Positions 46,466 through 58,559 of a stretch of DNA of 64,000 nucleotides are shown piece after piece. The notes beneath the pieces are model-generated. The model did not search any database. It had not been told where the DNA came from and worked only from the letters and a program-made list of their open reading frames with translations. Origin of the DNA: Neoscytalidium dimidiatum (lineage: Eukaryota > Ascomycota > Dothideomycetes > Botryosphaeriales > Botryosphaeriaceae); contig CM074696.1 of the NCBI GenBank assembly GCA_037367355.1, positions 1,922,001 to 1,986,000 of the forward strand. Reading direction: 5' to 3'. The first letter of the stretch is position 1. Each line of letters starts with the position of its first letter. Both the position numbers and the translations under genes were made by a program.

Positions 46466-49400
46466 AGTGCTGGCTGAATAAGCACTTAGTGCATTCGCCA
46501 CCCTGCTGCCTAAGCTACACAGCCACGCGTCACCTCCACCCACATATCATGGCGCCGCCTCTTTTCGGCATTGTACTATACCTGGACCTCGGATATCGGC
46601 TACCATCCGACCATGCCGCATCATCGCTTCGAGTTCTCCCCTCTAGCCCTACATGGACTGTCAGAGCTTCGTGGGCCCTCTTTTCATGGGCTCAAGCAAC
46701 GCTCCACTCTTACGACTTCAACGCCCTTTGCTCCTCTCCTTTGCTCTGGCTTATTGTTCTCACGATCTGTGAGGTCGAACCGCGGGAGGACGAGCAGGAA
46801 CAGGGAACTGCATTACTACAACACGCTTCTCTCCTCTATTCTCTAAGTTTCGGATCTCGGTCACTTGGCTTTGGGACAAGCAGGGTTTATGGCATAAAAA
46901 CGGATTTCAAGGGTTAAAAGGAATCAGGCGAACCGCTTGATGCGCATTATTGCTTTTTCGGACATTATCAGGCCTGTTTTTGTTTTACAATGCGTTTGCT
47001 ATTTCGAATCTCGGCGAGGGGTGAGGAAAGGGGAAGTGCGTTTCGGCGTGTGTTACGGAAACGGGAAACATGAGGCGGACCAGGCTGTCTCTTTCACGGA
47101 TGACTAACTTTAGGTAGTCTTATTTTTTTTTCCTTTCGTTGGTTTCTTTTACTACACCTCTATGATACCCAACAGACTGGCTCTGGCTTCTCTGGAATCG
47201 ATCAGGAATGGAACTGATTTGCATTTTTTTTCTCCCGCACAATCTCACCTCATCCAACGCTTTCGACACGTGTTGCCAAGATCGCTTGTTTTTGAAATGT
47301 CGGTATGCATGTGCGTCTAAGCTGTGTCATCGCGAAGGTTCCGGCGAGTGCCAGATAGGCCTTGCTGCCTCGTTAACTCTAATCCCTGACCGCCCGGTCT
47401 GCCTGAGAAGTCGGGAGGCAGAGAGATCAGCGATTGAGTTGGACAGAGGGCGGTTGGCTGCTTCACCAACCAAACAAATCGAGGTAGGTGCAATAGCGGG
47501 CTACGTTGCGTTTTGGGAGAGGGGGAGGAGAGAAAGGTAGGGAAAGGAGTTTTCCGGTGTCCCTTTGCGGCAATAGCCAACATCCGGTGCTCGAGTAACG
47601 TCCAGAAGATAAAAAAAAAAAACTGGGTACGCCCACCATGACCAAGCAACCAATCTTGGCGCGGACCACAGCTTGTCCTTCCTTTCCCTTAAGCCCGGGA
47701 AAACCGTATTACCTGTGCCCTTTTCTTCCCCCTTCTCTTTGCGTTTGAGAAACAGAAACGTGGGCGCGACGCGCCAATCGATTTGTGGACTTTTTGGGAC
47801 AGGGTGTATATCTCGCGTAAGACAAAATATGCATGATTGTGCGACTGTGGTTACGGATATTTCTCTCCATTTGGTATGATTCTTTTTTTAAGGTTGCGCG
47901 GCGTTCTGCCGTAAGCACGCTATCGGTGAGCGCGAAGGCGTATATGCAGAGGAGTGTTTTTGTGGGCAGTGAGCTTGCTGGCCGCCTGCTGCCTGCAAGG
48001 CATGCAGGCCAGCCACACTCACACGCACACGCGTGCGCGCGCATGGCCGGCCCGGCAGAGTCACCGATGGTAAATGCAATGCTGCAGTGTCATGCACCGC
48101 TGCCGAGGCTTTCCGAGTCGTGCGTTTCTCGCTCGCACACCGTCAATCTATCGCAAGGCATGATCTTTTCTCTCTGTCCCCATCGTTGATTTGAAACATG
48201 CTTAGCAATTCCCGGCAGGCTGGGAGCTGGACAGGGCGAGACGAGACGGGACCGGGGGGTGGTTGGCCGGCAGGGTGTGCGTGCGGGTGGCAATCATCAT
48301 CAAACGAGCTTCCCTCGTGCGTCGCAAAACGATGACGCTTGGATCACGATTAGGTGGTGTGCTCGGTTGTATCAGTATACGCGCCTTAAGAAGTGTAGGT
48401 CGATCTTTTTTCTTTTCTTACGATTTTGACTTTTCTCTGGTGAGGCATGCGCTGGGTGATGCAGGTAGGAGAGAGGCGCTAGGGATACATCATGTACCTT
48501 ATCTACAGGGATAACCGATGCACAACGACGTCGGGTGCGCGACGGAGCAACTGGGGAGAGGCGGCAGTGAGCTTTTTTTTGCCTTGCCCATACGCTTTCA
48601 CTGCCAGCTTTTTTCTCGATGGAGGCGGAGGGCGCAACTGGGTCACCCGCGGGTCCCGGGCGGACTATAGCTCAAAGACGATAGTAAGGCAAGTCAGTCA
48701 GTCAGCCAGCCTTGCGCCCGCCGGTCGTCAAATCAACCGCCCAGTGCCGCCTGCGGTGGCTGTGAGCACAGTCGCCGCACGCCTTTCCGACCCGGCGACG
48801 ACGACACGACGACGACACCGACGACAGCCGGTGCAACGTATGCGCCGACGCAACGCAGACACGACGCGTTCCTCGGCCCATTCGGGGAAGTAGGGAATCG
48901 GGGCATTTGTGTTTTCAGGCTGCCCGCCGCCCGCATCATCTATCGAAACCGTGCTGTAGGATGACCAGTGCGCCCCTACTAACCCCATGGGGCAACAACG
49001 TCGCTGGGCAGCCAGCCAGCCAGCCGCCTTGATAGCGCCGTTAAGTGCTAAATGTCCTTGCTCTTGGACCAGGGTTCGTGACTTTTTCCTTTCCCGCTAT
49101 GGGCTGACTCTCTCCCTATCTGCCTGCCTTCCCCCGCCCTCGTGATTTTCCTTGTCCGCCCCCCCCCCCCCCCCTGGCCCGCTCTTACCGTCCCACTTCC
49201 CGGCTTTCGTGTTGTGAGCGTGGCGCGCGGAGCGGGGTGGCGGGGCGCGGAGCTGCGGATGGGACTGGATGGCGGTCTTGGAGTGCTGACCGACCTTCTC
49301 CTTCGGCTGACTGCCATTGCCGGAAAACGCGATTTCGGCCATTCCGTGGACTTCGTGGAGAATGCGCATTCCCCAAGTAATTTAGGAGACGTCGCTTTTT

Positions 49401-50675
49401 TGTGCGGCGAAGAGGCTCTACTTACATTCTGATGGATATATGTTGAAAGGGCGCCGCGAAGTGCTTAAGGGAAATTGAATTACTTTCATGTCAGCAGCAT
49501 GTATCGGGTTGACCAGAATGAATACCTCACTGTTTGAAATCTTCTTTGCGACATGCTGATATTGGAAAAGGAAGGTCACTTCGAACAACTCACAGAAGCA
49601 AGTAGACAGGAGTACCTCCTGAAGACCAACAGTGAAGGAAGGCGGAACAATCTCCGGGTGTGTGCGGCGTGGGAGAATTCTGGGGCTCGTGTTACTGCAC
49701 ATAGACCTGCAGCATTAGCAAGAACGCCTCAGACAAGTTCTTTGAAAATGTTGCTATGGGCCCTTCTCAAGAATATGAAAGGTTTCCTAGGACAAGATTG
49801 GCTTTGCATCCATGACGCTGATTGATGGACTGGTGATCTTCTGAAATTGGACGGTTTCTTTGACGGTATGCCGAAACTTTCTGCCTGCGTGCTAATAGGT
49901 GCTATTAGTGAAATATTGTCGTAGATCACCATACGCCTAGTAGTAGCTGCACTACTCAAGGCCGATCTATAACAAGGTGCTGCATAAAACATTCCTACAG
50001 GATCTTGCCGGGTTGAATGGTTTTTCTCGCGGTAGAGCCTTCTGGCGCTCTGCGACTCTCTCTCAATGTCTTCAGCAGCTTTACCATTCTTACTCGACGA
50101 CTAGGAACTCTCCCAAGCTCACATATTCTCCCCGGCAACGGTGATTGAGAGAACAATCCAAGCACGTACCACCTTTCACGAATTTACTTGAGAGATAAGG
50201 ATTAGTTTTCATTTGTTCAGAAGATCAAAAGCTACTCTCTCCTTTCGAATTCAACTCAAGATGCGGCACCTACTTGGCCCACTTGATGGTTCGGCCCACA
50301 ATGCAGGTCCGCATCTACAGCGAAGGGGTTCTTGACTATGCCTGGCCTCATCCGGGAGAATTCCTCCGACGCCCATCTCGTACCGAGTTTCCGCTGCTGT
50401 GTGTTGTTGCATCCCGTACTCGGCAAAACTCGGACGGACTACTACTTGTTCAAGCAGCGTCCAGAGACCCAATCCGTATAGATTCATGCTTGATTGGTCA
50501 GTTGCAATGTGGGTTACACCACTACAACTGCAGAGCCCCTTTTTTTTTCCTATACTATTGCATCTTGGCGCAAGACGAACATGGACGAAGACTTATTAGC
50601 CGTTGCTCGTCTGGTTCTTCTAGCCGCAATGCACCGTTCGACACCTTCAAGGTGATTTTCCGTAATCTCTTCCCG
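46466..50675. other. 4.2-kb stretch without a recognisable gene
   Basis: The 3' flank of the 221-aa gene and then GC-rich DNA with scattered homopolymers, such as the run of 15 or more C at 49159-49174. A frame at 49553-49825 reads passably but has no match I know. Frames upstream of 50676 run into the metalloprotease start and give no better N-terminus. Confidence 0.45.
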
Positions 50676-51926
50676 ATGGGTTATCTAAGAAGCGTATCGA
50701 TTGCGCTGGCCGCTCTTATCACGTGCGCCAATACAGCAATTTCCCCAGGGTAAGTTCGCACTACGCATACTTATGTTACGGCGAAAGTTGAGATTAATCG
50801 AGTGGATAGAGGATGTGGTACTGCAATTAGTGAAGAGGCTATTCTTCGCGCGCGGTCCCAGTTCGCAGATGCTCAACCCAACGCTCGTCTCGGCACAAGG
50901 CAGATAAATGTGACCAACGGCACAGCGGAAATTCCCGTAGGTGCAATGTCTCCAAATTGATTGTTTCCATCTGACGGTGACCAAGTTTTACTTTCACATC
51001 ATCCTCGCCGAGAATGATCATTCAACAGACTATCTTACGGACGAGCAACTTGCCAAACAGATGGACGTTTTGAATGAGGGATTTGAGATTATGAGTTACA
51101 AGTTCAACTTGGTTGGAGTAACCCGCACTCTTAATGAGACCTGGTAAGACCATTGTCCTCATCTTTGACATGATGAGAAAGACGCAATGCTTACGTACAC
51201 TCAAAGGTTCTACAACGCCACCCAGAACGGTCCCATTGAAAGAGAAATGAAAAGAGCGCTCCGCCAAGGAGATCGGCGAACGTTGAACGCTTACATCATT
51301 GGGTAATTCTTCAACATGCTATCCATAACACTCAGGCCAACACGGCTAACACGCTTCTCCAGGCTACCAGACCCAAGCACGAACGGCTGGTCATCGCTGC
51401 CCCTCTCGCTCGGAACGCCCGAATGGACACAAGAAGCGTGGATGATTGACGACGGGGTGGTGCTGCACAACTCTGTCCTGCTGGGAGGGAGCGACAGGCC
51501 GGGGAGAGACGGGGGCAAGACGCTGGTGCACGAAGCGGGTCACGTACGTATCCGGTGCCGACGTTGACAAGCGTGTTACTTACAAATCCTGGGCGATTAG
51601 TGGGTGGGCCTCGCCCACACTTTCGACGGCGGCTGCGAGTTCAACTTCGACTACGTCGACGACACGCCGCTGGAAGCCGTGCCGGCCGAGACCTTTGACA
51701 TCTTTACTGAATGTCCGATTGGTAGAGATTCTTGCCCGGATGCACCCGGGTTGGACCCGATCCGTAAGTTGCCGGTATACTGATACTGGGATTGGTTACT
51801 AAAGGTCGGTGTTGCTTAGACAACTTTATGGACTACACGAGTGACGAATGCATGACCGAGTTCACGCCAGGGCAGGTTGCTTATGCTCACGCTCAGATGG
51901 AGATGTACAGACAGGTTTACGTGTAG
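50676..51926 (+). CDS. Secreted M43 (pappalysin-type) zinc metalloprotease, seven exons
   Basis: Exons 50676-50749, 50810-50936, 50986-51143, 51207-51302, 51363-51543, 51601-51763 and 51820-51926 close in frame at 301 aa. A signal peptide (MGYLRSVSIALAALITCANTA) is followed by GCGTAISEEA. The core has FYFHIILAEND, then the zinc motif split by intron 5: TLVHEAGH|WVGLAHTF (HEXXHxxGxxH with all three His and Glu). The Met-turn is at HNFMDYTSDECMTEFTPGQ, with conserved cysteines for the family disulfides. Length and order match fungal extracellular M43B proteases (MEP1-like). These cut proteins outside the cell; some pathogens use them against host proteins, but no such role is shown here. It lies 1.6 kb from the RIP-altered AT-rich compartment yet is itself intact. 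Confidence 0.92.
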
Positions 51927-53510
51927 AAGTCGGTTGGCAATGATCAGTGTACTTCAACCTTGGCCGCGGATATTGTCAGCATGTCCCGTATATAGTTATC
52001 TTTGTAATCTTTCCAAAGCCCAGTATAAGGACCAGGGTCTCGGAATAAGTAGGCCCGGGAGCTCTTCTAACAGAATAAGGATGATCTTTTACGTGCATTC
52101 CTGCATACCAGATTGCGACGAGCGAACGGTGGATATTGTCGCATTAGGCGGATTGGCTCTGACCGCGCCACTGTTCGCCGTGCCACCTCCCGGCTCGTGT
52201 TGCTTAGCACACGTATATTGCGGAGCGGAGCGGGCTTGCGCGGAACCGGGGCCTGGTGAGCAAAGGCCTGCAGAAGGGGGATTTAGGAATTGCTGACCGG
52301 GGATCTCGTCCGGCTGATTGCTATCTCCGAAAAGCGCGGCTCTCCCGGTCATTCGGCCGGATGGCGGAGATGGTGTGTCACTTCGTTGCCGGCGTTGAAG
52401 CCGAGAAAGACATCGTCCGCATCGTCAGGCGTTCGCCGCGCGCGAGCGGTGTGATGGACGCGCTTCATCGACGCCGAGCACATGTCGTCGTTCGATTTCG
52501 ACGGTCGTCTGTCTGTCATCGGCGCTTGGGACCCAGCATGCTGACTAGGGTGTGGCGGGGAACGGGTGACTGGCGCGCTACGTGTGTGCCTGACCAGAGT
52601 TGCGCTGCCCTCCCCTCGTGGGACGCGCCGGCGGCTCACTAGCGGTTGCTCTCCCCCCGGAACCGCTCAACTGTGGGGATCGCGAAACGCGAAAGCTGGA
52701 GCCAGCGCCAAACTCGACTTCAATCCTCCTGCCGCCCTCTCTCCTCTCATCTCCCCCCCTCTCCTCTCCTCCTCCGATCATCGCGAACAAGTCTCGCGTT
52801 CAGCATCTCGGCTCCACATCTCTCGCCCTTGCCCATCCCGTGCACGCGCCTTTCTCTCCCCCCCTTCCAGCGCACGCCCCATCTCGGCAGTACCTGGGAA
52901 CTAGCTCCCCGCGTAGAAAGTTGGCCGCAATAAAGCGCAAGGCTAAACGACGAAGAAACCTAGCTCCGCAATCCTGCTCCGCGCTTGTGCATGCGCGCGC
53001 CACCAGGAAGCAAGCTTCGCCGCTAGCGGAATGGCTGGCTGGCTGGCTGGCTGGCACGCGGACGGCCGGACTGACTTGACTCTCTGGCCAGCTGAACCCT
53101 GCTTTCTTACCCCCTCCAACAAACCCAACGCCACGAATTTTGTTCGCCCTGCCCTTCTCCGGCTCTTTTTTATTTTTATTTTTTTTCCCTTGAAACGGCG
53201 CCGGCGCGCACGGGAAGCAGTGTCGTGCGGGGTAACATTCCCGCGCGCGTGCCTGTGGGGTGCACAGAGCACGTGGCTAGCGTTAGCCGTAGGTATGAGA
53301 CGGTGGTGGGACTGCGCGCGCCAAGAGGCACCGCTCCTCTTCCCGCCCGGCTTGATGGGTCGTTGGAAATGCTTTCCTTCCCTAGCTTATCTTTTGCTTG
53401 GGTGGGGAGAGGGGGGGGAGGTTTTAAGATTATGTCCGGCCTTCTCGTGTCTATAAAGAATGCGGGGTCACTTTTTTTTTCTCTTTTTTTTCTTCTTTCT
53501 AAATACGTAT
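51927..53510. other. GC-rich gene-free stretch up to the compartment border
   Basis: No recognisable gene. Contains GC-rich frames open in several phases, a GGCT tandem run near 53033-53055 and T-rich tracts near 53165-53190 and 53470-53500. Ends where the sequence turns abruptly AT-rich. Confidence 0.45.
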
Positions 53511-53870
53511 GCGTCCGTAAATAGACCGCTATATCGCGTATAACGGACGGGCTTAGCGGTACTAACCGACGGACGGTTCCGCTCTACTAAGAGATTCTAT
53601 AAGATTTCGTATTAGATAACTACGAGCGATAGAGAAACGATAAGTTTCTAGAGGATTATATATAAAGAGAGGAATATAGAATATAGGAGCTTAGATAAAA
53701 GTATAAGAGCTTATAAGACGAGTCTATAGAAAGTAGGCTAGCTCTATAATTATACGTAGAAGATATTAAGACTATTAGACTAGAAATAGTAGAATTCTTT
53801 ATAAAATAAAGGCTAAGTAATAATAAGTTAACTCTCTAGATATATACGAGAATAATATAAAGGTAGATTA

Positions 53871-54120
53871 TAATAATAGGGCCTCTACTACTAGGCTTTA
53901 AAATTATTTAATAGGTTTAAATTTATTAAGAGGTTTATCTTAAAAATAAGAAAAGAGAAGTAATAAGAGAATAAGAAGTTATATAATATAAAAGTTTAGT
54001 AGGCCTTATTATCTCTAATTAAATTTAAGTCTATATTAGAATTTTAAGTTAACTATAAGAGTTAAAATACTATTTAGTAAATATATCTATATATTATAAT
54101 AAAGCTATAATAATCTATAG
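53871..54120 (+). repeat. LTR-like repeat, copy A (most degraded)
   Basis: About 250 bp sharing GGGCCTCTACTACTAGGCTT, TAGGCCTTATTA and AAAGCTATAATAATCTA with copies B and C. It carries more TA substitutions than they do. It may be a solo LTR or one end of an element whose inside is the following AT-rich DNA. Confidence 0.75.
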
Positions 54121-54175
54121 ATAATAGAGAATAATTATAATTTTATATTATCTAATAAACTTAGTAGATTCTATA

Positions 54176-54178
54176 TAT

Positions 54179-54240
<62 letters not shown>
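54176..54240. repeat. (TTTA)n tract
   Basis: About 64 nt of pure TTTA repeats. The sequence right after it (AACGTCTATATAGAAGTTAAGCTTA) matches the sequence after a second (TTTA)n tract at 55264-55290, so both look like the reverse-oriented (TAAA)n tails of LINE copies. Confidence 0.85.
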
Positions 54241-54243
<3 letters not shown>

Positions 54244-54485
54244 GTCTATATAGAAGTTAAGCTTAAAATAAATAGCTAGCTAATCTTATTATACTATTAC
54301 TCTTTCTAAAAAAAATTAGACGTATTATTAAATAGCTAGGGCTTTCTAAAAGCTATTATAGTAGATAAAAAAGATTTATATAATAATAGAATAATAATTA
54401 ATTAATAAGTTAACTATAAGGGTTTTATCTATAATAAATAAGTATACTCTATATATTATAGAAGATAGTAAATATAACTATTAGT

Positions 54486-54720
54486 ATAAAAACTATATAA
54501 TAAATAAAAAGTTAATAGAGAAATAAAAAGCTTATATTTATAAATAAATAATTTAATAAAAAGAAGATTTTAATAGACTAGCTTTAATTAGAGTTTTATT
54601 TTCTATTTAGCTACTAAAGTTCTACTAATAGTACGCTAATAATCTTCTCTCTATATTAGTTTCTAGCTATCTATCTATTTATAAGCCGGCGTTTAATAGT
54701 ATTTTCCCCTTTAAAAGAAT
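54486..54720. repeat. Inverted repeat, left arm
   Basis: About 235 bp that reappear as reverse complement at 56352-56588. Shared words include GAAGATTTTAATAGACTAG, TTAGAGTTTTATTTTC and GCCGGCGTTTAATA. The 1.6-kb spacer contains the minus-strand LINE end. Either the terminal arms of a DNA element or two opposite copies of one repeat. Confidence 0.7.
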
Positions 54721-55261
54721 TATCTTTAAGTCTAATAATATTTTATTAAAACCTACTTAGAAAAAATCTTTTATCTCGCCGTTTATATTAGCGGCGTAGA
54801 GAAAAAGATTTAAATAGAAAAGAGTATAATTATAGTTAGATAGCTTTTATCTTATATTAGCGTAGCGCGGTATATAAGATAAGATATTAATATCGTAGTA
54901 TATATATATTTATAAGTAATACTAGCTTATAGCGTACGCGCTTTTAATAATCTTCTAGTAATATAGCTTTATTTTACTTTTTTACTTAGTCTCTTTATAG
55001 TAGAGTTTTACTTTTAGATATATTTAGTAAAGAGTAATATAATTACGTTTATCTAATAGATAACTAAAGCTATAATATTTTATATATACTTTATAGATTT
55101 AATATACTTTAACTTAGTAGTTAAACTTATAGTCTAAAATTACGGCTTAAAAAGCTAAAGCTTAGATATAATAAAAGAAATAAGTTTCTAGAATTTTAAG
55201 CCGCTATTAAGAGATCTATAAAAAGTCTTTTAAATAGTAGTTTATAGCCTAGATAATTCTC

Positions 55262-56250
55262 TATTTTATTTATTTATTTATTTATTCGTTTAACGTCCTT
55301 ATGCAAGCTAAGCTTATAAAAGACGGCTAGTCTACTAATATATCTAGTCCGGTATTTCAACCGGGGTTTTTATTCGGGTTTTCTTCGGGAAGGAGTCTCG
55401 AAATAGTAGGGGCTAAGCCGGTGCTTTTTTAGGGAGAAATAGGAAAGTAAGTAGGGAGATAAGAAGAGGTAGAAGATAAAAGAAAAATAAGAGAGAATTA
55501 CTTCTTTTTTAAAGGAGAGACTAAAGTTAGTTTTTCGAAAGTACGTATTTATACTTCCGTTAAAGTAAGTTCTAATAGCCACTTTTAGGTAGCTATTTTA
55601 GTTATCGATAGAAAGCTTAGAAGAGCTTTCCGTCCTTCTTTAGTATTAAAAACGAGGTCTAAGGAGGGATTTTTCGTTTCTAGACTAGTATATATATCTT
55701 CTCTTTCGAGTCGATACTTTTTATAGTCTAGAATTAGATGCCGAGGGGTTTATTTAGCCGTATTATTATACGGGCAGCGATTAGAGGGGTTTAGTCTAAA
55801 GCGGTTTAAATAGAACTTAAAGTAGCCGTGTCCTATTTTAAGCTAGTAAAACGTAGAGCTAGTTTCTCTTTCCGTAGAGAGATCTATTAACTTTCGTTTT
55901 ATTTTCTAGTTAAACCGCCTTAGATAAGACTCTTTAGAGGCTATTTCCGCTTACTTATTCACTATTTTTTACCACGAATTAATAAAATCTGCTTGCGTTA
56001 GCACTCGAAAGAATGCGAAGCTAGTCAATTCGTTATTCGAGTTTATTTTACAGGCGTATTTAGCTAGGGAATCTGCTCTCTATTTTATTCTCTAGTATCT
56101 TTTCTAGTTAAAATTCTATTAGAAAGCTTAGTTATTCTTTACTAAATCTTACTTCTAAAAACACTTAAAAAAACGTAGAGAAAGTATTTAAAAAGCGTTA
56201 GACTACTATATAACTATAGATAGACTCTATATATATAGAGTCTATAGCTA
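55262..56250 (-). mobile_element. 3' end of a non-LTR retrotransposon (LINE), RIP-degraded
   Basis: Read on the minus strand toward a (TAAA)n tail at 55264-55290. An RNase H end is visible (ADSLAKYACKINSNNELTSF, around 55990-56090), followed by a C-terminal Cys/His region (RLNPSNRCPYNN ... TPRHLILDYKKY, around 55690-55810) typical of fungal Tad/I-like elements. Stops TAA/TAG interrupt throughout. The upstream border at the right end is uncertain. Confidence 0.65.
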
Positions 56251-56351
56251 CGCGGTAGTCTTACTATAGGCCTATATAAGAAGAAGTTATATACGCTAGC
56301 TTTACTTTAATATTATATATATTTACTACTAGTAATATATTAGAGCTACTT

Positions 56352-56588
56352 TAAAGAATTTTTAAAAGCGTTATTATTAAACGCCGGCCTATAAATAGCT
56401 AGATAGCTAAAGACTAACGTAGAAAAAAAACTATTAATATATCGCCGATAGAATTCTAGTAGCTAGACGGAAAATAAAACTCTAATTAAAACTAGTCTAT
56501 TAAAATCTTCTTTCTATTAAATTATCTATTTATAAATATAAGCTCTTTATTTCTTTATTAACTTTCTATTTACTATATAGTTTTTATA
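56352..56588. repeat. Inverted repeat, right arm
   Basis: Reverse complement of 54486-54720 with scattered transitions. See the left arm. Confidence 0.7.
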
Positions 56589-58559
56589 TTTAATTCGATT
56601 ATAATTTCTACTAAGAAAAAAAAATAGCTAGTTATTAAAGATATCTTCTTATTATTATTTATATATATTTTATTAAACTAATATTAAAGAAACTTCTTTA
56701 AAATCTCTTTTAGACTTCTATATACTCGCTAATAATTATATAAATATAGAGCCTATAGATATTCTTAAAGAAAATCTAATAGCTTTTTTCTTTATATTAG
56801 CGTAAAGAGACTTAATACTATTAAAAGTTCTAAGCTTTAAGAAAGTTATTTTAAGAGCTAATATCTCTAGCTTTAATAATACGTAAAGTTAGCGTTAAGA
56901 TAATATCTTAAGTATCTACTCTAAATATATAAAAGATAATAAAGATAATCTATTAGTATTACTATAGGTCTTAGATCTTACTAGTAGCTTTAAAAAGATA
57001 TAAAGACTTTAAAAGACTTTAAAGATACTTTATATACTTTAATAAACGTTCGTATCTAAAAAATAATAACTAGCTAGTATATTATTAAAAAGCGCTAGCG
57101 AAGACTAAAATAAAAAGCGACTTAAAACGCTAGTAAAGATAAAGCTATTAAAGCTTAAAGTAAAAATTTAAAAGATCTTTAATAAATAGATTATAATAGT
57201 AGAAAATAAGTTTAAAATTATTTATATAGACTATAACTATTAACGATATACGTAGTAGACTATATAGAGTCTAAATCTATATCTAGACTTTATATAAAAA
57301 GCGTATTATTATTTAAGCGAAGAAAAAATAAAGAGTCTACTCTTATAAAAGGAGTTTAAATAAATACTTTAAAATATTATTTATAATTCTATAATTAAAC
57401 GCTTTAATAATATAGTTAAATATTATATTTATATTATAAGACTAGACTAGAAGTTTAATAGCTTTCTAGCTTATATATAATAGTTTAAATAATAGTTTAT
57501 CTATCGCTAGAAGATTAAGAACTAATAAATTAACTAATAGTTCTTTTATATTATTTTAGAGCTTCGTATAAAGCTTTATAAGCTCTAATTTATAAAGTAA
57601 ATTAAGATAGTTAATAATATATTTACTAAAATTTACTATATAGAATAAATCTTAACTACTATCTAAGTAGTAGATAATAAGTCTACTAGTAAAAAGTTAA
57701 ATAAACGCGCTTATTAGAATAGCTTCTTACGGACTTTATATAAAAATAAAAAGAAGAAGCCTTAACTAACTAAAGATAGAGAGTTAAAAAGTATTATTAA
57801 AGAGTTTAGCTAACTTTATAGAGATATTAAACTTTTATAGAGTCTCTATAGAGAAATAATCTATTTAAAAAAGGTAACTTTTTTAGAGGTAATAAGCTCT
57901 AAATAAAAAAAGCGAAGTTCTTATAATTAAGCTAATCTAGCTATATCTAAAGCCGCTTATAGAGAGAATAATAAAGAGAATAATTATTAATATTAGATTT
58001 AAAAGAATAATAGAAGATACTCCTCTTCTATAGCTTCGTAGCTATACGCGCTACTGCGCTATCGCGTGGAAAAGAGACCTCGTTAGGCTAAATCGCCTCG
58101 CTCTACCTCCGCACTCCTACGAAATTCCTAAATCGACCCGAAAACGCACGAAATTTTCGGAATCTACCGAAAATACCTACGCGCACCTCCGTACGAAGTT
58201 GTACTAGATTTGGAGCGCGTTTACGTACCTAAATCTAAGGCGAAGAAGCGCTTTCCCCTCTTCTCCGTCCCGCCCCTTTTCCGCGGCCCGTATACGTAGA
58301 GTTTTCACCACCTCGCTACCTACGCGAACTAAGAATAACCGAAAATAAGCGAAAAGCTTAACTAAATAGCCCCGAAAACGCTTCGTTACTTAGGAGAAAG
58401 CGAAAAATCCCCGCTCGCCGGAATTCGTTTGTTTACGGCTTAGTTTAGACGAAACTAAAGCCGGCGATTTCTTTCTAGTCTAATTTCCTATTCCTACTAT
58501 TTCTTTTCTAGAAAGAGTATAGAAAACTAAGGATACCTACCCCCGGACCCCCCGGATTC

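Noticed and set aside
49159..49174. Poly-C run as a structured regulatory element
   Set aside because: A simple homopolymer; no paired G-run pattern or gene context to support a function.
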